Shown piece after piece: positions 7,896 to 13,422 of a stretch of 17,451 bases of DNA. A program made the translations under genes and the position numbers. The notes beneath the pieces are model-generated. The model worked only from the letters and a program-made list of their open reading frames with translations, was not told the DNA's origin and did no database searches. Numbering within the stretch: the stretch's first letter is position 1; each line of letters starts with the position of its first letter. Origin of the DNA: Planctomycetaceae bacterium. GTDB lineage: Bacteria; Planctomycetota; Planctomycetia; Isosphaerales; Isosphaeraceae. Location: contig JAFANO010000196.1 in the NCBI GenBank assembly GCA_019232645.1, forward strand, positions 1 to 17,451, in the 5' to 3' direction.

Positions 7896-9098
7896 TCAAC
7901 CGACGCGGCAGACGAAGCACTTCAGGTATTCCGTCTCCAGGCACGAGGCCGAGATGGGATGGTCGGGCGCCTGGCCGCGCTGCTCGAGGATCTGGATCGG
8001 CCGGCCCGAGAGCTCGGCCACCTGCCCGAGCACGTCGGCGAACAGGCCGCGATCGACCAGCCCCGAGCACGAGCACGTAACCAGCACGCCGTCGGGCTCC
8101 AGGACGTCGAGCGCGGCGCGGTTGAGCCTCAGGTAGCCCTTCAGCGCCTCCTCGACGCCACGCGGATGCCTCGCGAACTTGGGCGGGTCGCAGATCACGA
8201 CCCCGAACCGCTCGCCCCGGGTGCGGAGCGCCTCCAGGACCTCGAAGGCGTCGGCGGCCTCGAACCGCGCCGCGCCCAGGTGGTTGATCACGGCGTGGTG
8301 TCGCGCAACCTCGATGATCGTCGCGGAGCTGTCGATGCCCAGGACCGAGGTCGCGCCGCCGTGCCTCAGCGCGTTCAGCGCGAACCCCCCCGTGTAGCAG
8401 AAGAGGTCGAGGACGCGCCTCCCCCGACAGTAGCTGGCGACGGCCCGGCGGTTGTCGCGCTGATCGAGGTAGAAGCCGGTCTTCTGGCCCCCCTTGAGGT
8501 CCACCCCGTAGGTCAGGCCGTGCTCGATGACCTCCACCGGCTCCATGGGCAGCGTGCCGAGGAGGACCTCCTCGGGGGCATGCAGACCCTCCGGCTCGGC
8601 CGTCCCGCGCTCGGGCCGCGACAGGAGGCCTTCGGCCCCCGTCTGCTCGAGCAGGAGCCGGGCCAGGAGCGCGCGACGCTCGAACAGCGCCAGGCTCGTG
8701 AACTGCGCGACCAGCCAGCGGTCGAAGCGATCGACCGTCAATCCCGAGAGCCCGTCCCCCTCGCTGAAGACGACGCGGAAGCCCGCGCCGGGGCCGCCGA
8801 GGCCGAGCACGTCGCGGCGCAACCGGACGGCGGCGGCCAGCCGCTCGGACCAGAACGCCTCGTCGAGCGGCCCGCCGTCCCAGCGATAGAGCCGGACCCG
8901 GATCGCGCCTCGGGGGTTGAACAGCCCCCGGGCGATGAACCGCCCCTCGTGGCTGAACACCGCCACCTCGGAGCCCGGCCCCGGCTCCCCTTCCACGCGG
9001 CCGATCGAGGTCACGAACAACCAGGGGTGCCGGGCGAAGAACGGCCGCGCCCGTCGCGGCTTCACGACCACGCGGGGGAGGCTGGGTTCCGTCGTCAT
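7896..9098 (-). CDS. rlmI: Class I SAM-dependent rRNA methyltransferase, RlmI-like (23S rRNA m5C)
   Basis: A 400-residue cytoplasmic enzyme. The N-terminus 'VVVKPRRARPFFARHPWLF' (10-28) is the PUA-like RNA-binding domain typical of RlmI/YccW, followed by the linking motif 'GDGLSGLTVDRF' (114-125). The Rossmann methyltransferase domain shows 'GQKTGFYLDQRDNR' (204-217), SAM motif I 'DLFCYTGGFAL' (231-241), 'GIDSS' (254-258), the catalytic 'DPPKFAR' (304-310), and 'TCSCSG' (341-346) bearing the cysteine expected for 5-methylcytosine transfer. Length matches the E. coli enzyme (about 396 residues), which modifies C1962 of 23S rRNA; the site here is inferred. The ATG at 9098 overlaps the stop of the upstream response regulator by 4 bp (ATGA), so translation is probably coupled. 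A long upstream extension of this frame is only the regulator gene read in another frame. Confidence 0.88.
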   Translation of the reverse strand: MTTEPSLPRVVVKPRRARPFFARHPWLFVTSIGRVEGEPGPGSEVAVFSHEGRFIARGLFNPRGAIRVRLYRWDGGPLDEAFWSERLAAAVRLRRDVLGLGGPGAGFRVVFSEGDGLSGLTVDRFDRWLVAQFTSLALFERRALLARLLLEQTGAEGLLSRPERGTAEPEGLHAPEEVLLGTLPMEPVEVIEHGLTYGVDLKGGQKTGFYLDQRDNRRAVASYCRGRRVLDLFCYTGGFALNALRHGGATSVLGIDSSATIIEVARHHAVINHLGAARFEAADAFEVLEALRTRGERFGVVICDPPKFARHPRGVEEALKGYLRLNRAALDVLEPDGVLVTCSCSGLVDRGLFADVLGQVAELSGRPIQILEQRGQAPDHPISASCLETEYLKCFVCRVG

Positions 9099-9550
9099 GG
9101 GGCGCGGCTGGCCGCCTCGAACTCGGCGAGATAGGCCAGGGTCCGGTCGAGCTGGCTCTTGAGGTGCCGGACCCGCAGCAAGCTCCTGACCCGGCAGACC
9201 AGCTCGACCTTGTTGACCGGCTTGGTCAGGAAGTCGTCGGTCCCGGCCTGCACGCCGCGCTCGAAGTCGGCCGCCTCGTTCAGCGCCGTCACCATCAGGA
9301 TCAACAGGTCCTTGGTGGTGGGGTTGGCCCGGAGCTTGCGGCAGACCTCGAACCCCGACAGCCTCGGCATCATCACGTCGAGCAGCAGCAGGTCGGGGGC
9401 GAACTCGTGCACGACCCGGAGGGTCTCCTCGCCGTCGAACGCGGTCCGGAGCTCGCAGTCGAAGTCGCTCAGGTACGCCTCCAGCAGCTCGACGTTCTGG
9501 AGGTTGTCGTCGGCGATCACGATCTTCGGGGGACCTTTCGGAAGATCCAA
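9095..9550 (-). CDS. Single-domain response regulator (CheY-like receiver)
   Basis: A 151-residue receiver protein with no DNA-binding or enzymatic output domain. All phosphotransfer residues are present: acidic pair D14/D15 ('IADDN'), phosphoacceptor D58 ('LLLLDVMMPRLSG'), T88 ('MVTAL') and K110 ('FLTKPV'). The sequence 'KVELVCRVRSLLRVRHLKSQLDRTL' after the receiver is a helical tail of the type that leads into PAS/GGDEF/kinase modules in longer relatives, but here the protein simply ends about 25 residues later. The start is TTG (9548-9550), supported by AGGAGA (9558-9563) seven nt upstream. No histidine kinase is nearby. The stop overlaps the start of the rlmI-like gene. Output is presumably by protein-protein interaction. 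Confidence 0.88.
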   Translation of the reverse strand: MDLPKGPPKIVIADDNLQNVELLEAYLSDFDCELRTAFDGEETLRVVHEFAPDLLLLDVMMPRLSGFEVCRKLRANPTTKDLLILMVTALNEAADFERGVQAGTDDFLTKPVNKVELVCRVRSLLRVRHLKSQLDRTLAYLAEFEAASRAP

Positions 9551-9901
9551 GGCAGGGTCTCCTGAGAAACCGACCGGCTGCGCCCGAAATCCTCAAAAGG
9601 CGTCGCTGTCGCGCTAGGCTCGAAGGACGGACGGGACGGGGTCGGAAGCGCGGCGTTCATGAGGAAGATTCTACCCGCGCGGACGTCCCGCCGGAACCGG
9701 AATTGTCGCCGATCCCGATGCCTCGCCCCACGGATCGGCCTCGACAGCATCCACGGATGATTGTTTGTCTTGCTGGGACGATCGTCGCTTGCCCTGCCCC
9801 GGTGGAATGTTAATATTCCTAAAGACCGCGTCTCCCCCTCTGAGAGATCGGCTCTCGTTGGACGTGACTCGTGCCCTCTTCCTCGGCGAGGAGGTCCGTC
9901 C
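9551..9901. other. Divergent intergenic region between response regulator and sigma factor
   Basis: This 351-bp gap separates the minus-strand response regulator from the plus-strand sigma gene. The sigma frame stays open upstream to 9761, but that stretch has no conserved region and the ribosome binding site supports a start at 9902. An AT-rich patch around 9804-9820 contains an inverted repeat (described separately). No clear -35/-10 pair was identified on either strand. Confidence 0.45.
9804..9819. promoter_or_regulatory. AT-rich inverted repeat upstream of the sigma factor gene
   Basis: GGAAT (9804-9808) and ATTCC (9815-9819) form a perfect 5-bp inverted repeat around a 6-bp AT-rich centre, about 85 bp upstream of the sigma factor start codon. 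It is the only AT-rich island in this GC-rich gap. It could be an operator or overlap the promoter; there is no direct evidence of binding. Confidence 0.25.
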
Positions 9902-10540
9902 GTGCCCCTGCGTGACATCGACCGGCAGTTGATCGACCGTTGTCTGCGGAAGGACCCGGGCGCGTGGAATGATTTCGTCGACCGCTACATGGGCCTCATC
10001 TACCATGTCATCCACCATCTGGCGCACGCCCGCAGCATCGTCCTGAATGCCGCCGACACCGAGGACCTGGCCGCCGAGATCTTCCTCCAGATCGTCGATG
10101 ACGACTACGCCACGCTCCGGCGGTTCAAGGGGGCCAGCTCGCTTCCGACGTACTTGACGGTGGTGGCGCGGCGGATCTGCGTCAAGGAGCTGATCCGCCG
10201 CCATCGCGAGGCCGAGCTGGGCCACGCGCATGCCCACCGCGCGGTCCTGAACCAAGACCGAGGCGAGCAGGCCGAGGCCATCGCCTCGGCCGAGGAGGTC
10301 GAGCGGATGCTCGAGGACCTGCCCGAGCGCGAGGCCGAGGTTGTCCGCCTTTATCATTTGCAATACCAGAACTACCGCCAGATCGCCAGGCAGCTCGGCA
10401 TCCCCGAGAACTCGGTCGGCCCCGTGCTGGCGAAGGCCCGGCAACACCTCCGCCGAACCGCCGAGCAGCGTGGCGCACCGGCCGTTCCCGAGTCCCAGAA
10501 CGCCCCGTCCACGTCGGGATCCTGGCGCTCAGCTCGTTGA
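9902..10540 (+). CDS. ECF-type sigma-70 family RNA polymerase sigma factor
   Basis: A 212-residue sigma factor with regions 2 and 4 only. Region 2 covers about 22-100: 'WNDFVDRYMGLIYHVI', the core-binding and -10 recognition part 'DTEDLAAEIFLQIV' (52-65), then 'FKGASSLPTYLTVVARRICVKELIRR'. Region 4 covers about 134-187: 'MLEDLPEREAEVVRLYHLQ' and the helix-turn-helix 'NYRQIARQLGIPENSVGPVLAKARQHLRR', which reads the -35 element. The GTG at 9902 has AGGAGG (9889-9894) seven nt upstream and sits where conservation begins; the longer frame from 9761 is not preferred. A Pro/Ser-rich tail of about 25 residues follows region 4. No zinc-binding or membrane anti-sigma gene is adjacent, so control of activity is unknown. 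A kinase-based or partner-free mode as in other planctomycete ECF groups is possible. Confidence 0.87.
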   Translation: MPLRDIDRQLIDRCLRKDPGAWNDFVDRYMGLIYHVIHHLAHARSIVLNAADTEDLAAEIFLQIVDDDYATLRRFKGASSLPTYLTVVARRICVKELIRRHREAELGHAHAHRAVLNQDRGEQAEAIASAEEVERMLEDLPEREAEVVRLYHLQYQNYRQIARQLGIPENSVGPVLAKARQHLRRTAEQRGAPAVPESQNAPSTSGSWRSAR

Positions 10541-10553
10541 CCGCCCCGCTGCG

Positions 10554-10571
10554 CTGATACGCATTCCAGAG
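10554..10571 (-). repeat. Solo/degenerate end of the hairpin repeat family (copy C)
   Basis: Thirteen bases after the sigma factor stop, the segment 10554-10570 reads 'CTGATACGCATTCCAGA'. It matches the reverse complement of the right end of the element at 16407-16514 at 16 of 17 positions, and that of the element at 13313-13422 at about 13 of 17. The internal palindrome of the family is not recognisable beyond about 10571, so this is a truncated or heavily diverged copy in the opposite orientation. Confidence 0.5.
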
Positions 10572-10798
10572 GATGTTCCCCCCACACGTCCGGGCGGCGA
10601 TGGAGGGAATCCATCCCCCGAGGCGGGCGCGGGTGGACCCCGCGGCATTGCCGCCATGCTGCCCGCTCGCGTCGCGTCGCTGCTTCTTCCCCGATTTCCT
10701 GGACGCGGAGCATCGTCGCCCCGATGGTATTCTCGAGCATTTCGCGCCTTCGCGCCATCGACAAGGTCTCACCCTGGCGACCCACCGGAGCGACCTGA

Positions 10799-12802
10799 GT
10801 GACAAGCTTCGCCACCCCCCTCAATGACGCCTCAGCCTCCGTCGGCCCCGGAGGTTATGCCGCCGGTTCCGGCGTGCTCACCCTCGCCGCCGGGGGAGGG
10901 GCGATGTTCCCTTCGCTCTCGGCGGGCCAGTGGTATCGGATCACCGTCATCCAGCGGCAATGGGCCTACTCACCCTCGGCTACCCTTGTGAATTACACGA
11001 TTTACAAGGCCACCGCGGTTTCCGGGGACACCTTGACGATCGCGGGCCCGATCGAGGGCACGACCGACCGCAACTATGCCCCGGGCGACGTCGTCGAGGT
11101 CCGCGTCACGGCGGGTACGATCGGCGACCTCCAAGGCGCCGTCGGCGCGCTGGAGGCCGCCGCGGTCACAACGGCCGGTCGCTACGACGACCCGAGTTGG
11201 ATTACCGCCCTCGACGGCGGCAAGATCACGGGCGACATCGCCGGCAATGCGGCGTCGATCACGGGCACCATCGCCGAGGGTCAGGTCACCGGACTGACCT
11301 CCGACCTGGCGGCCAAGGCGGCGGATGCCGCGGTCGTCCACCTGGCCGGCTCCGAGACCATCACGGGCGCCAAGACCTTCTCGTCCACGATCGCGGCCCC
11401 GGCGGGGATCAGCGGCACGTTTACCGTCGACGGGACCACCTATGACCAGGGCGTGTGGCAGTGCACCAACACCGGCAAGGGTGCGATGCGGGTCGTGACC
11501 GCGGGGAGCACGGTCGGCGACTTCCCCGATCCCTGCCTCTTCATCGGCTACAATTGCGATGGCTTCGGCGGGCGTCCCCTCGGCACGGAGCCTTACTGGG
11601 CGACCGGATGGGAAGGGGATTACTACGAGTCGAGCAGCGGGAAGCGATTCTGCGAGCATTACATCCAATACGTTTCCCCGGATGGCACCGTCTCGCTGCG
11701 GCCGTTCTTCATCCGGATGAACCGTGCTGCGACCGACGCCGCGACGGCGATGGACACCGCCCTCTACCTCGGCAACCCGTTCCAGGTCGCGACCCCTGAC
11801 GGGACGGTGCAGGCCATGATCGGGTCCTTCGGGTCGCAGTTCACCGGGAACCTCGGGGTCGGCATCACGCCTCAATACCCCTTCCACCTGAAGAACGACG
11901 CCACCGCCGACGTCCAGGCGGCATTCGTCGGGGCGACCTCGACCCTGTACCTGGGCGGCAACTGGATCGGCGGCCAGCCGGGCCTCGGCACGAACGACGC
12001 CACGCCGCTGAATCTCATCACCGACAATGCGGCGGCGATCCATATTGGCGCCGCCGGAGGCATCACGCTCGGGAACTTGCTGACGCCGCCCGCCAACGGG
12101 GCGATCATCCCGGGACCGGTCGAGATCGGCAACGCCAGTACTCCGGAGGCTTACTTCCAGGTCTTCAACAAGCCTGCGGATTCCGGATCGTACAGCCTCT
12201 CGAACTGGAACGGCACCGGTCATCAGATCAGCGGATTTATCAAGTGTCCTACCAACAATGGTGGAAGCACTCCTGCGGCGGGCGAGCCGGTCCTCGTGCT
12301 CTCCCGGGAAGGCGTCGGCGGCCAGGCGTACGGCAATTTCGCCGAATTCCTGGTCCGGCGGTGGCAGAGCTCCGACGTGGCGGCCCGCACGGCGCTGGAC
12401 ATCGCGCTGACCCATGGTCCCGGCGACGCGGCCGGCACGGTCGTGTTCACCCTCCAAAGCGATGGGGCGGCCCTCCTGCCGGGGAAACTGGGACTTTCGC
12501 CCGGGTTCGGTTCAGGGAATACCTCGACCTTGCCTGCGACCCTGAGCGTCGGCACGGGCGGGGCGGGCAACACGGCGGCGGTGTTCCAGGCGGCGGGAAA
12601 CCAGACGGCCGATGTGTCGCAGTGGCAGGACTCCAACGGCAACACGCTCTCGGCGGTGGACGCCAACGGCTACCACCGGATGGTCACCGGCAGCGGGGAG
12701 CCGACATCGACCCCCGCCGACGGGGCAGTTTATATCGATGTGACCAACTCGAGAATTTACGTTCGCATCGGCGGCGTGTGGAAATCCGCGACCTTGAGTT
12801 GA
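10799..12802 (+). CDS. Orphan phage tail-fibre-like protein
   Basis: A 667-residue protein rich in Gly, Ala, Thr and Asp, with no signal peptide or membrane helix. Residues 1-120 form a beta-rich N-terminal region ('GVLTLAAGGGAMFPSLSAGQWYRITV'-like, here 26-50). Next comes 'DPSWITALDGGKITGDI' (131-147) and 'VVHLAGSETITGAKTFSSTI' (179-198), phrases typical of caudovirus tail fibre and collar proteins. The C-terminus 'GSGEPTSTPADGAVYID' plus 'NSRIYVRIGGVWKSATL' is also a common end of phage structural proteins. Start is GTG at 10799 with GGAG (10787-10790). No capsid, terminase, tail-tube, lysis or integrase genes accompany it, and it is followed at 10 bp by two small ORFs. It may be a domesticated surface/adhesion protein or a prophage relic. 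The function is inferred from composition and phrases only. Confidence 0.65.
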   Translation: MTSFATPLNDASASVGPGGYAAGSGVLTLAAGGGAMFPSLSAGQWYRITVIQRQWAYSPSATLVNYTIYKATAVSGDTLTIAGPIEGTTDRNYAPGDVVEVRVTAGTIGDLQGAVGALEAAAVTTAGRYDDPSWITALDGGKITGDIAGNAASITGTIAEGQVTGLTSDLAAKAADAAVVHLAGSETITGAKTFSSTIAAPAGISGTFTVDGTTYDQGVWQCTNTGKGAMRVVTAGSTVGDFPDPCLFIGYNCDGFGGRPLGTEPYWATGWEGDYYESSSGKRFCEHYIQYVSPDGTVSLRPFFIRMNRAATDAATAMDTALYLGNPFQVATPDGTVQAMIGSFGSQFTGNLGVGITPQYPFHLKNDATADVQAAFVGATSTLYLGGNWIGGQPGLGTNDATPLNLITDNAAAIHIGAAGGITLGNLLTPPANGAIIPGPVEIGNASTPEAYFQVFNKPADSGSYSLSNWNGTGHQISGFIKCPTNNGGSTPAAGEPVLVLSREGVGGQAYGNFAEFLVRRWQSSDVAARTALDIALTHGPGDAAGTVVFTLQSDGAALLPGKLGLSPGFGSGNTSTLPATLSVGTGGAGNTAAVFQAAGNQTADVSQWQDSNGNTLSAVDANGYHRMVTGSGEPTSTPADGAVYIDVTNSRIYVRIGGVWKSATLS

Positions 12803-12812
12803 GGGGCGAGCC

Positions 12813-13073
12813 ATGTTCCTCCAGGTCTCCGGCGATCTCCATCCGAATCGGGCCCGGACGATCACAGGCGATCGAACCCGGGTCTCTCCGCTGGCGCCGG
12901 GGTCCTCACCGGGCGCCGGCCGGATCACCATCCCTGTCCACAGCAGCGCGGCCGGCCCCTCGGGGCCGCACCCCTTCGAGCGGAGCGACCTTCCCTGCCG
13001 GGCCGTCGTCGGCGCGCACGGGGAGGCGAGCCGCGCCATCCCGAAGGTCGGGCCGGTGGAGGAGGTCTCGTGA
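12813..13073 (+). CDS. Hypothetical 86-residue protein downstream of the tail-fibre-like gene
   Basis: An ATG at 12813 begins 10 bp after the tail-fibre-like stop. GAGGGG (12801-12806) overlaps that stop and sits six nt upstream. Third codon positions are almost all G or C, as in the real genes of the window, which favours true coding. The product starts 'MFLQVSGDLHPNRARTITGD' and is Pro/Gly/Arg-rich with a single Cys and no recognised domain, signal peptide or membrane helix. Its stop overlaps the start of the next small ORF by 4 bp (GTGA). The arrangement suggests a translationally coupled cluster with the tail-fibre-like gene. The function is not recognised. Confidence 0.5.
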   Translation: MFLQVSGDLHPNRARTITGDRTRVSPLAPGSSPGAGRITIPVHSSAAGPSGPHPFERSDLPCRAVVGAHGEASRAIPKVGPVEEVS

Positions 13074-13288
13074 ACCGATCGACCTTCAACGGTGTCCCGA
13101 TGGGCACGAGCTCAATCGTCATCGCGACGACCCCGCGGCAGCGGCCGGACCCGTACCGCACGACCTCGGCGCGGGTCGGCCCCGACCCGCTCGCCGCCAC
13201 CTCGGCACGGGTCGGCCCCGACCCGCTCCGCGCCACCTCGGCGCGGGAGGGCCCCGACCCTTACCGGGCCACGTCGCGACGGGCCTGA
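13070..13288 (+). CDS. Hypothetical 72-residue protein with 12-residue tandem repeats
   Basis: A GTG at 13070 overlaps the stop of the previous ORF (GTGA) and is preceded by a strong GGAGGAGGT (13058-13066). The N-terminal 19 residues ('MNRSTFNGVPMGTSSIVIA') are followed by four tandem 12-residue units of the type 'TSARVGPDPLRA' (residues 20-67) and a partial fifth. The repeated part is Arg/Pro-rich and predicted to be disordered. Third codon positions are strongly G/C-biased. No family is recognised. Because the repeat is also open in other frames, the DNA repeat rather than the peptide could be the conserved entity, but start signal and coupling favour a translated ORF. Confidence 0.45.
   Translation: MNRSTFNGVPMGTSSIVIATTPRQRPDPYRTTSARVGPDPLAATSARVGPDPLRATSAREGPDPYRATSRRA
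13127..13285 (+). repeat. 36-bp tandem repeat, about 4.4 copies
   Basis: Four contiguous 36-bp units occupy 13127-13270, with a 15-bp partial fifth to 13285. Units 2 and 3 are nearly identical ('ACCTCGGCRCGGGTCGGCC' core); units 1 and 4 are diverged. The period is a multiple of three and keeps the 12-residue peptide unit in frame. There are no spacers between units. Confidence 0.8.
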
Positions 13289-13312
13289 CGCCGCGCCGGA
13301 GAGGGCGCCCGG

Positions 13313-13422
13313 CTCAGACGGGTCCCAGGAATTTTGTGCACCGATCTGCTGCGGATTTGAAATTGGAAATCTCAAATGTGAGACCCGGACAAAGGGCACA
13401 AACGATCCGGAATGCGTCTCAG
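13313..13422. repeat. Hairpin/MITE-like intergenic element, copy A
   Basis: A 110-bp element nearly alignable end to end with the one at 16407-16514. Ends are imperfect inverted repeats: 'CTCAGACGGGTCCC' (13313-13326) and 'GGAATGCGTCTCAG' (13409-13422), 10 of 14 pairing. The centre holds 'ATTTGAAATT' followed by 'AAATCTCAAAT', and flanking 'TTTTGTGC' (13332-13339) pairs with 'GCACAAAC' further right, so the whole element can fold as one long imperfect stem. Its right end contains the stop codon of the M1-barrel gene (13419-13421). No transposase is encoded. Confidence 0.7.

Noticed and set aside
7896..9596. 566-codon version of the rRNA methyltransferase
   Set aside because: The upstream part is the response regulator gene out of frame; the ATGA overlap gives the natural start at 9098.
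10970..12457. 495-codon minus-strand frame opposite the tail-fibre-like gene
   Set aside because: Arg/Asp/Gly-rich shadow with no conserved domain; the plus frame has coherent phage-type motifs and a ribosome binding site.
13127..13285. Possible CRISPR array
   Set aside because: The 36-bp units are contiguous with no spacers and keep a reading frame; no cas genes are present.
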